DNA from: Antarctobacter sediminis
GTDB lineage: Bacteria > Pseudomonadota > Alphaproteobacteria > Rhodobacterales > Rhodobacteraceae
DNA: 64,000 nt
NCBI RefSeq assembly: GCF_019218285.1
Contig: NZ_JAHUZG010000002.1
Span: forward strand, 1,178,001-1,242,000
Direction: 5' to 3'
Below, in pieces: positions 9,152 to 16,090 of the stretch; positions within the stretch are counted from its first letter, which is position 1, and each line of letters starts with the position of its first letter. The notes beneath the pieces were generated by a model. That model was given only the letters and a program-made list of their open reading frames with translations, searched no databases and had not been told where the DNA came from. The translations under genes and the position numbers were made by a program.

Positions 9152-9154
9152 CGA

Positions 9155-9472
9155 TCAGTTGCGGACATCCAGGCCCGGCGGATCGGGGTAGTCGATCATC
9201 AGTTCGGTGCCGCTGGCCATGATGCAACTGCGCGACCGGGCATCGGTGATCAAAACGGTAAAACGGCCGCTGTCTTCGGCGGCCCAAAGTTCCAGCATCG
9301 TCGTACTGGTCGTCAGGCCGATCAGGATCTGGCGTTCGCCAAATCTTTGATCCAGTCGGCCAACCACGGTCGCGCGGTCGGCGCAAAACAGCGGTGATTG
9401 CGCCATGGCGACGGGCGGAGCCAATGCGGCGGCCCCCAGAACAAGCGAAGCGGTAAACAGACGTTTGAACAT
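9155..9472 (-). CDS. Small secreted protein of unknown function
   Basis: A 105-residue protein with a clear Sec signal peptide (KR then a hydrophobic stretch, cleavage predicted after AMA near residue 24). The mature part is about 80 residues with two cysteines (30 and 84) that could form a disulfide in the periplasm. I do not recognise the family; small proteins of this kind are common in roseobacters. It converges with the GNAT gene and is separated from regA by 129 bases. Confidence 0.7.
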   Translation of the reverse strand: MFKRLFTASLVLGAAALAPPVAMAQSPLFCADRATVVGRLDQRFGERQILIGLTTSTTMLELWAAEDSGRFTVLITDARSRSCIMASGTELMIDYPDPPGLDVRN

Positions 9473-9601
9473 GGTCTCTCCTTTCGCCAGAGAGACCACC
9501 ACCGGCGCTCTCGCCAGCAATTCACGTTGTGTACACGTAATATGGGGAGAGCGCAGGCACCGGAAAAGCGTACAGATATGCACGTTTCCGTGTTGCTGCC
9601 G

Positions 9602-10156
9602 TCAGCGCGGCGAGCGTTTCGCCAAGATCCGTTGCAACGTGCGGCGATGCATGTTCAGCCGCCGCGCCGTTTCCGACACATTGCGATCGCAAAGCTCGTA
9701 GACCCGCTGAATATGTTCCCAACGGACACGATCCGCGCTCATCGGGTTTTCCGGCGGCGGCGGCAGATCATCGCCCTTGGCCAACAGCGCATTGGTGATG
9801 TCCGTCGCATCCGCCGGTTTCGAAAGATAGTCCGTGGCACCGATCTTGACCGCCGCGACCGCGGTGGCAATCGCGCCGTACCCGGTCAGCACAACCACAC
9901 GGCTGTCGGGGCGCTTGTCCCGCAGGACCTCGACCACATCCAGCCCATTGCCATCCTCCAGCCGCAGATCGACGACTGCGTAGGCCGGTGGGCGGGCTGT
10001 CGCAATCGCGGTGCCCGCAGCAACGGACCCCGCCATCTCGACCTCGAAGCCGCGCTTTTCCATTGCCTTGGCAAGGCGCCTCAGGAACGGCTCGTCGTCG
10101 TCAACAAGAAGCAACGAACGGTCGTCCCCGAGTTCTTCGATGCTGCGTTCTGCCAA
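9602..10156 (-). CDS. regA: Redox-responsive response regulator RegA (PrrA/ActR family)
   Basis: DNA-binding regulator of the RegB/RegA system that controls respiration, carbon and nitrogen metabolism in alphaproteobacteria. The receiver has SLLLVDDDEPF and D63 in VVDLRLEDGNG. After a proline linker (PPPPENPMSADRV) a C-terminal Fis-type helix-turn-helix (NVSETARRLNMHRRTLQRIL) is nearly identical to what I recall of Rhodobacter RegA. I chose a TTG start at 10154-10156: a GGAGGAAGG site lies just upstream, it gives 184 residues, and MAERSIEELGDDRS aligns with known RegA N-termini. A longer GTG start at 10171 is possible. It lies downstream of senC on the same strand. Confidence 0.95.
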   Translation of the reverse strand: MAERSIEELGDDRSLLLVDDDEPFLRRLAKAMEKRGFEVEMAGSVAAGTAIATARPPAYAVVDLRLEDGNGLDVVEVLRDKRPDSRVVVLTGYGAIATAVAAVKIGATDYLSKPADATDITNALLAKGDDLPPPPENPMSADRVRWEHIQRVYELCDRNVSETARRLNMHRRTLQRILAKRSPR

Positions 10157-10234
10157 GAGCCTTCCTCCCACAGCCGATGCGTGAGCAAGAGTATTAGCGG
10201 GCTAACCAGCGGTGGTCAAACGCATCTCGCCACG

Positions 10235-10858
10235 TCAAGAGGCATCGATAAAGCAGGCGGTTCGGTCGGCCATCTGCTCGGGCGTGACCTCGCGGCGGAA
10301 GAAGTCGACAAAGCCGACCTCGGGCAGGACGAGATAGGTAAAGGTCGAGTGATCGACGAGGTAATACTCGGGGTCGCCATCCTTTTGCTTGTTGTAATAC
10401 GTCCGGTAGGCTTGGCTGGCCGCCTTGACCTGCTCGGGCGTTCCGGTCAGGCCGATCATCTTGTCATGGATCAGCTCGGCGAATTCGCCAACAACCTCCG
10501 GCGTGTCACGCTCGGGGTCGACGGAGATAAAGACCGGGTTCACGTCATAGCCGCGCTCAGTCAGCACGTCGATCGCCTCGGCGTTGCGGGCGGTGTCAAA
10601 GGGGCAGACATCCGGGCAGAAGGTATAGCCGAAATAGACGAGGCTCGGCTTTGTAATCACATCCTTGTCGGTGACCTCTTCCCCGGACTTGTTCAACAGG
10701 GTGAAAGGCCCGCCGATCTGGTCGGCCCCGCCGGCAATCCGGGTTGCGCGACATTGTTCATAGGGATCCCCCGACGCGGATTGCTGGGTATAGATCCAAA
10801 CCCCAGCACTCAGGGCAACAAGACCACCAAAGGCGGCGATTGCGGCAAGACGCTGCAT
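10235..10858 (-). CDS. senC: SCO1/SenC/PrrC family copper-binding protein
   Basis: Membrane-anchored thioredoxin-fold protein needed for copper insertion into cytochrome c oxidase, and linked to redox signalling in the Reg/Prr system. An N-terminal membrane anchor (about residues 5-24) is followed by the periplasmic domain with the copper ligands C81 and C85 in FCPDVCPFD and H170 in VDHSTFTYLV. At 207 residues it is full length. It sits between regB (divergent, 75 bases away) and regA (same strand, downstream), the same order as in Rhodobacter capsulatus. Confidence 0.95.
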   Translation of the reverse strand: MQRLAAIAAFGGLVALSAGVWIYTQQSASGDPYEQCRATRIAGGADQIGGPFTLLNKSGEEVTDKDVITKPSLVYFGYTFCPDVCPFDTARNAEAIDVLTERGYDVNPVFISVDPERDTPEVVGEFAELIHDKMIGLTGTPEQVKAASQAYRTYYNKQKDGDPEYYLVDHSTFTYLVLPEVGFVDFFRREVTPEQMADRTACFIDAS

Positions 10859-10933
10859 GACTTTCCTACTCCGGACTGTTTTACCTTAGCTATCCGCTGG
10901 GAGGCGGGGTACAAGAGGGACGAAAGGGCGCAG

Positions 10934-12331
10934 ATGGCGCGGGAGGATCTGGGACTGATCGGCGAAGAACAGCGCAGCAACTGGATCCGTCTGCGGACCA
11001 TGATCCTTTTGCGATGGTTTGCCGTGATCGGACAGCTGGCGGCGATCACGATTGCGCAACGACTCTATAACCTGCAACTGGAACTGGGCCTGTGTTACCT
11101 CGCCGTCGGCGTGTCGATTGTCGGCAACCTGATCGCAATTTCCGTCTTTCCGGAAAACAAGCGGTTGAGCGAGACCGAGAACTTCATGATGGTCATGTTC
11201 GACCTTCTCCAGCTCTGTTTCCTGCTTTACCTGACGGGCGGTCTGCACAACCCGTTTTCGCTGTTGGTGCTGGCCCCCGTGACCGTATCCGCCGCGGTGC
11301 TCAGCCTGAGGTCCACGTTCATCCTTGGGTTCACGGCCTTCGCGCTGGTTTCAGGCATGGTTTATTACCACCTGCCCCTGCGGACCGAAGAGGGCTTCAT
11401 CCTCCGCATCCCGGATATTTTCGTCTACGGGCAATGGGCGGCAATCTGCATCGCGCTGGTTTTCATCTCGGTCTACTCGCGCCGCATCACGCGTGAGATG
11501 AATTCGATGTCCGACGCACTGGCCGCAACGCAGATGGCTTTGGCCCGGGCGCAAAAACTGAACGACCTTGGCGGCGTGGTCGCCGCCGCAGCACATGAGC
11601 TTGGGACCCCTCTGGCAACGATCAAGCTGACCTCGTCGGAATTGGCCGAGGAACTGGACGATCACCCGGATCTCAAGGACGACGCGCTGCTGATCCGCGA
11701 ACAGGCCGACCGCTGCCGCGACATCCTGCGCAGCATGGGCCGCGCCGGGAAAGATGACCTGCACATGCGGCACGCTCCTCTGGTCGAGGTCATCCGCGAG
11801 GCTGCCGAGCCGCATCAGGATCGCGGCAAGGAAATCCTGATCGAAGACGGCCCCGGCCCGGGCGGCGAATACACCCAACCCCAGATCCTGCGCCGCCCCG
11901 AGGTCATTCACGGTCTGCGCAACCTCGTGCAGAACGCGGTGGATTTCGCCCGCACTCAGGTCTGGATCGAAGCCATGTGGACGGATGATGTCATCTCGAT
12001 TCGGATCATGGATGACGGGCGCGGCTTTCCCCAACATCTGATCGGACGCATTGGCGATCCCTTCGTACGCCGCCGTCGCAGCGAAACCGAAAAGCGCGAG
12101 CGACCGGAATACGAAGGCATGGGCCTGGGCTTGTTCATTGCCAAGACGCTGCTGGAACGCACCGGCGCCGAGTTGAGTTTTGCAAATGGATCAGACCCTT
12201 ACGCCGCCGGAACCGACCCGGCCGAACGGCGTGGCGCAATTGTCGAAGTGGTCTGGCCACGCGGCAAGATCGTAGCTGACGCCGCAAAACCCGGCACCGC
12301 ACTGGGCGAAAACCGCCTGATCGAGATTTAG
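10934..12331 (+). CDS. regB: Redox sensor histidine kinase RegB (PrrB)
   Basis: Membrane kinase that senses the redox state and phosphorylates RegA. Six membrane segments lie in residues 25-185. The ubiquinone-site motif GGLHNPF is at 102-108, the phospho-acceptor H221 is in AAHELGTPLATIKL, and the redox-active cysteine C261 is in DRCRDILRSMGRAGKDDL. These match H225 and C265 of the R. capsulatus protein. ATPase motifs NLVQNAVDFA, DDGRGFP and GMGLGLFIAKTLL follow. The 465-residue length is normal. It is divergent from senC-regA, and the next gene on the strand is the DivL-like gene. Confidence 0.96.
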   Translation: MAREDLGLIGEEQRSNWIRLRTMILLRWFAVIGQLAAITIAQRLYNLQLELGLCYLAVGVSIVGNLIAISVFPENKRLSETENFMMVMFDLLQLCFLLYLTGGLHNPFSLLVLAPVTVSAAVLSLRSTFILGFTAFALVSGMVYYHLPLRTEEGFILRIPDIFVYGQWAAICIALVFISVYSRRITREMNSMSDALAATQMALARAQKLNDLGGVVAAAAHELGTPLATIKLTSSELAEELDDHPDLKDDALLIREQADRCRDILRSMGRAGKDDLHMRHAPLVEVIREAAEPHQDRGKEILIEDGPGPGGEYTQPQILRRPEVIHGLRNLVQNAVDFARTQVWIEAMWTDDVISIRIMDDGRGFPQHLIGRIGDPFVRRRRSETEKRERPEYEGMGLGLFIAKTLLERTGAELSFANGSDPYAAGTDPAERRGAIVEVVWPRGKIVADAAKPGTALGENRLIEI

Positions 12332-12358
12332 GCACGGCTCCACGCGAAGTTCATTTGG

Positions 12359-12374
12359 TTAACGCCAAATTAAC
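12359..12374. promoter_or_regulatory. Perfect CtrA-type box upstream of the DivL-like gene
   Basis: TTAA at 12359-12362, seven bases, TTAA at 12370-12373 and C at 12374 match the CtrA consensus TTAA-N7-TTAAC exactly. The box lies in the 99-base AT-rich gap after regB and ends 56 bases before the TTG start of the next gene; a TATAGG hexamer at 12390-12395 could be the -10. The box is also the core of a larger imperfect palindrome, 12352-12362 against 12370-12380 (10 of 11 positions). Confidence 0.6.
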
Positions 12375-12430
12375 TAAATGAAATACAACTATAGGGAAAG
12401 TACTGGGACAGGCTGCAAAGAGGCTGGGCA

Positions 12431-13963
12431 TTGGAGGATCTGTTAATTCTGGCAATCGGGGCCGGCGCAGCTTCGGCACTGGTGGCGGCTGTCCTGATGT
12501 TCTTCACGCTTCGACCGCGCCACCGCGACCGACTTCAATCCGGAACACCCGAAACTGTCCTCTTGTTCCGAAACGGCGAGGTTGTCGATTACACCCCAGA
12601 TGCAAAAGAGTTGTTCGACCGGACGATCCTGACCGGCATGGGATGGGAAGAGGTCCGGGAATCGCTGATTGCCGGTTTCCCCGATCTGCCCGAAGAGCCG
12701 CCCAGCCGCGCCTCAACATGGACGTCTCCCCTCGTCGAAAACGCGCAACTCCTTTTGGAACCCTCGGCCAACCGATTGCATCTGCGCCTGCGCTGTACGC
12801 CGGATGGCGCGGCGAGCCTGTTCCGGGCCAAATGCCACAACGACGAATACCGGCGTCTTGCGGAACTGTCCCGCAACGCGCCCGACGCGCTTTGGCAGAC
12901 AGATAACGACGGCAACCTCCTGTGGTGCAACGAAGCCTACCAGGAGCTCTGTTCGGAAAACGGGCGCAGCAGCGAAGGGCAATGCCTCATCAACATGGAC
13001 CTGCCAGCCAAGCGGGTGGAACGGACAACCCGGATCAGCGTCAAGTCCGAAGGGCAGGTGCAGCGCTGGTTCGAAGTGGTTTCGCGCCCGGTCGAAGAGG
13101 GCTGGGTCCATTACGCCACCAGCATCGACAGTCTCGTCAACGCCGAGATGGCCCAGCGCAACTTTGTGCAGACCCTGACCAAGACCTTTGCCCATCTGCC
13201 TATCGGATTGGCCGTCTTTGACCGGGATCGTCAGTTGGTACTGTTCAACCCCGCGCTGGTCGATCTGACCCATTTGCCGGTGGATTTCCTGTCGGCCAAG
13301 CCCAACCTCTTGTCCTTCTTCGATCACATGCGCGAAAATCGCATGATGCCCGAACCCAAGAACTATGCCTCTTGGCGGGACAAACTCTATGACGTGGTTA
13401 GCGCCGCGCGTGAGGACCGCTACTGCGAAACCTGGAATCTGCCGTCGGGCCTGACCTACAAGATCACCGGCCGCCCGCACCCGGACGGGGCCGTTGCCTT
13501 CCTGATCGAAGACATCAGCGCCGAGATCTCGTTGACCCGGCGCTTTCGGTCCGAGCTGGAGCTTACGCAATCCGTGCTGGACGGTTTCGATGACGCGGTT
13601 GCTGTCTTCTCGCGTCTTGGCGTCCTGACTTTTTCCAATGCGGCCTACCGGGCACAATGGAAATGCGATCCCGACAGCGCCTTTGCCGAAATCACAATCG
13701 TGGACGCCACGAAAGATTGGCAGAATGAATGCAAGCCCAGCCCGATCTGGGCCGATCTGCGCGAATTTGTCCTGACGCTACGAGAGCGACAGCGCTGGCA
13801 GGCGGAGCTGACCCGGGACTCTGGTGAGCGTCTGTTGTGCATGGTTCAACCAGTAGCCGCGGGGGCGACGCTTGTCCGCTTTACGCCGATACAGGACGCC
13901 AGCCTCCCCGATCTGGCCGAGGAAGAGCCCCCCGCCGTCACCCGCTCACAAGCCATCGGCTGA
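12431..13963 (+). CDS. divL: Multi-PAS signalling protein without kinase domain, DivL-like
   Basis: A 510-residue protein: one N-terminal membrane segment (about 4-26), then at least three PAS-like modules around residues 142-235 (APDALWQTDNDGNLLWCNEAY), 252-350 (LPIGLAVFDRDRQLVLFNPAL) and 380-460 (FDDAVAVFSRLGVLTFSNAAY). No HisKA or HATPase segment follows. In Rhodobacterales a PAS-domain protein called DivL controls the CckA-ChpT-CtrA phosphorelay, and I recall divL lying close to the reg genes in R. capsulatus; the architecture and location fit. The start is TTG 12431 with AGAGG upstream. The CtrA box in its promoter suggests feedback from CtrA. The symbol is my inference from architecture and context. 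Confidence 0.65.
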   Translation: MEDLLILAIGAGAASALVAAVLMFFTLRPRHRDRLQSGTPETVLLFRNGEVVDYTPDAKELFDRTILTGMGWEEVRESLIAGFPDLPEEPPSRASTWTSPLVENAQLLLEPSANRLHLRLRCTPDGAASLFRAKCHNDEYRRLAELSRNAPDALWQTDNDGNLLWCNEAYQELCSENGRSSEGQCLINMDLPAKRVERTTRISVKSEGQVQRWFEVVSRPVEEGWVHYATSIDSLVNAEMAQRNFVQTLTKTFAHLPIGLAVFDRDRQLVLFNPALVDLTHLPVDFLSAKPNLLSFFDHMRENRMMPEPKNYASWRDKLYDVVSAAREDRYCETWNLPSGLTYKITGRPHPDGAVAFLIEDISAEISLTRRFRSELELTQSVLDGFDDAVAVFSRLGVLTFSNAAYRAQWKCDPDSAFAEITIVDATKDWQNECKPSPIWADLREFVLTLRERQRWQAELTRDSGERLLCMVQPVAAGATLVRFTPIQDASLPDLAEEEPPAVTRSQAIG

Positions 13964-14004
13964 ACGCGCTTGCAGCCCGGCGCGGCGCAAGTATCCTCCG
14001 CGCC

Positions 14005-14478
14005 ATGACGACCCGCCACGCCAGCCTTACCCTGCCCTCCCCCGATGCCACCTGCGCCCTTGCCCAACGTATCGGGGCCGCGCTTGGCCCCGGCGACGTG
14101 CTCTTGCTGTCAGGCGAAATCGGCGCAGGCAAAACACATTTTGCGCGCTGCCTGATCCAATCCCTGCTGGACACGCCCGAAGATGTGCCTTCGCCAACCT
14201 TCACGCTGGTACAGACCTATGACACCACCGCCGGGGAACTGTGGCACGCGGACCTGTACCGCCTGACCGGCCCGGATGAGAGCATCGAACTGGGCCTGAC
14301 CGAGGCTTTCGACAGCGCAATCTGTCTTGTGGAATGGCCGGACAGGCTCGAGGATCTGACCCCGTCCGACGCGCTGCACCTGCATTTCACCGCCGGGGCG
14401 GACGACGACAGCCGCAGTCTGACACTCGACTGGCAGGCCCCGCGTTGGGATGACCTAGCCACCGGATGTGCGGGATGA
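14005..14478 (+). CDS. tsaE: tRNA threonylcarbamoyladenosine biosynthesis ATPase TsaE
   Basis: P-loop ATPase that works with TsaD and TsaB to make the t6A37 modification of tRNAs reading ANN codons. The Walker A GEIGAGKTHFAR (near residues 37-48), the threonine segment SPTFTLVQTY and the HADLYRL and LVEWPDRL motifs are diagnostic. It is 157 residues from ATG 14005. It is the first of a run in which each gene overlaps the next (tsaE-amgK-murU-addB-addA), 41 bases after the DivL-like gene. Confidence 0.93.
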   Translation: MTTRHASLTLPSPDATCALAQRIGAALGPGDVLLLSGEIGAGKTHFARCLIQSLLDTPEDVPSPTFTLVQTYDTTAGELWHADLYRLTGPDESIELGLTEAFDSAICLVEWPDRLEDLTPSDALHLHFTAGADDDSRSLTLDWQAPRWDDLATGCAG

Positions 14479-15437
14479 GCGCCTTTCTGGAACGCGCTGG
14501 CTGGGCCAATGCCCGTCACGAACCGTTGGCCGGAGATGCATCGGCCCGGCGGTACAGCCGTCTGACCCAAGCGGGGCAATCGGCCATCCTGATGATGGAC
14601 CCCGAAGGTGACGTGACCTTGTTCGCCCGGCTGGCCCGCTATCTGGGCAGCATCGGACTCAGCGCGCCGCAGATCCTTGCCGAAGACCCCGATCAGGGCT
14701 TGTTGCTGATCGAAGATCTTGGCGATGGGCTGATCGCCCGGTTGGCACAGGATCCGGCGGCGGAACGCGACTTGTATCTTTTGGCGGTCGATGCGCTGGT
14801 CGAACTGCATCGCCACGCCCCGCCCGAGCGTCTGCCGGTCGCAACACCGGACCGTCTTGCGCAGATGATCGACCTTGCCTTTGTCCATTACACCCAGGCG
14901 CCCAAGGCCCGGGAACAGGCCGTTGCCGCCTTTTTGCCGGTGCTGCGGGAACATGCCTCGGCGACCGAGGTCATGGTGCTGCGGGACTACCATGCGGAAA
15001 ACGTCCTTTTTCTGCCGGATCGGCTTGGCGCGGCCCGCGCTGGCCTGCTGGATTTTCAGGATGCCCTGCTGGGCCACCGCGCCTATGATCTTGTCTCTCT
15101 GATCGAAGACGCCCGTCGTGATGTCTCGCCTCATGTCGCAGAGGCCTGTATCGACCGTTACCTTGGCGCCACCGGCCTGCCCGACCCCGGGTTCCGCGCC
15201 GCGCTGGCGGTTCTTGGCGCGCAAAGGAACCTGCGCATTCTGGGTGTCTTTGCCCGGCTGGCCGCAACGCGGGGCAAACCGCATTACATCGACCTGATCC
15301 CGCGGGTTTGGGGCCATCTGCAATCCGATCTTGCGCACCCGGCGCTGGCCGAAGTCCGGCCAATTCTTGACGCGGCCTTGCCCGCGCCATCCCCCTCTCA
15401 TCTAGAAAGGCTGAAAAGCGCATGCCCGACGCCGTAA
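14475..15437 (+). CDS. amgK: Phosphotransferase AmgK-like (N-acetylmuramate/N-acetylglucosamine 1-kinase)
   Basis: A 320-residue aminoglycoside-phosphotransferase-fold kinase. Visible motifs are LAGDASARRYSRL at the N-terminus, the Brenner-type catalytic loop VLRDYHAENVLFL and the metal-binding LLDFQDALLGHRAYDL. In Pseudomonas and Caulobacter such a kinase, paired with MurU, phosphorylates the anomeric carbon of MurNAc released by wall turnover and so bypasses de novo UDP-MurNAc synthesis. The gene overlaps tsaE (ATGA) and murU (16 bases), which supports that assignment over a generic antibiotic kinase. Confidence 0.85.
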   Translation: MSAFLERAGWANARHEPLAGDASARRYSRLTQAGQSAILMMDPEGDVTLFARLARYLGSIGLSAPQILAEDPDQGLLLIEDLGDGLIARLAQDPAAERDLYLLAVDALVELHRHAPPERLPVATPDRLAQMIDLAFVHYTQAPKAREQAVAAFLPVLREHASATEVMVLRDYHAENVLFLPDRLGAARAGLLDFQDALLGHRAYDLVSLIEDARRDVSPHVAEACIDRYLGATGLPDPGFRAALAVLGAQRNLRILGVFARLAATRGKPHYIDLIPRVWGHLQSDLAHPALAEVRPILDAALPAPSPSHLERLKSACPTP

Positions 15438-16090
15438 TGCTGTTTGCCGCCGGTTTCGGCACCCGGATGGGAGCATTGACAGCGACCCGGCCCAAACCAC
15501 TGATCGAGGTCGCCGGAAAGCCCTTGCTGGATCACGCGCTGGACCTGACGGCGGGCCTTCGGACCCGCGTGGTCAATGCGCATTACCTTGCGGACCAGAT
15601 CGCGCAGCATCTTGCAGGCTCCGACGTTCAGGTTTCGACGGAACAGCCCGATATTCTGGACACGGGCGGCGGGCTGCGGCATGCTCTGCCCTTGCTGGGA
15701 ACGCATTCTGTGTACACCTTGAATACAGACGCAATTTGGAATGGTCCCAACGGGTTGGATCTGCTTTCCAGGGCATGGGACCCGGACAGGATGGATGCGC
15801 TATTGCTGTGTGTCCCGCTGGATCGCGCCATCGGCCGCAAGGGTTCAGGCGATTTCAGCCTTGCACCGGACGGTCAACTGACGCGGAACGGCGATCTGGT
15901 CTACACCGGCGCGCAAATCATCAAGACCGAGGGGCTGAACGCGATCCCAGACAAGGTGTTTTCGCTGAACCGCCTGTGGAACGAACAGGCCGCCGCCGGG
16001 CGGTTGTTCGGGCTGACCTATCCCGGCCAATGGTGCGATGTTGGCCACCCCGAGGGCATCTCCCTCGCCGAAAGGATGTTGAATGTTTAA
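15422..16090 (+). CDS. murU: N-acetylmuramate 1-phosphate uridylyltransferase MurU
   Basis: A 222-residue nucleotidyltransferase that would convert MurNAc 1-phosphate and UTP to UDP-MurNAc. The signature LFAAGFGTRMGALTATRPKP at the N-terminus, with the conserved glycines, arginine and KP lysine, LDTGGGLRHAL, and the metal-site LNTDAIW are all present. It overlaps amgK upstream and addB downstream (the addB ATG lies within its last codons). Together with AmgK this makes a two-step muramic acid recycling module. Confidence 0.9.
   Translation: MPDAVMLFAAGFGTRMGALTATRPKPLIEVAGKPLLDHALDLTAGLRTRVVNAHYLADQIAQHLAGSDVQVSTEQPDILDTGGGLRHALPLLGTHSVYTLNTDAIWNGPNGLDLLSRAWDPDRMDALLLCVPLDRAIGRKGSGDFSLAPDGQLTRNGDLVYTGAQIIKTEGLNAIPDKVFSLNRLWNEQAAAGRLFGLTYPGQWCDVGHPEGISLAERMLNV

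Noticed and set aside
9398-10933. An open frame upstream of and continuous with regB that could suggest a 977-residue protein
   Set aside because: It runs antisense through regA and senC, both of which have strong motifs. RegB is full length from ATG 10934.
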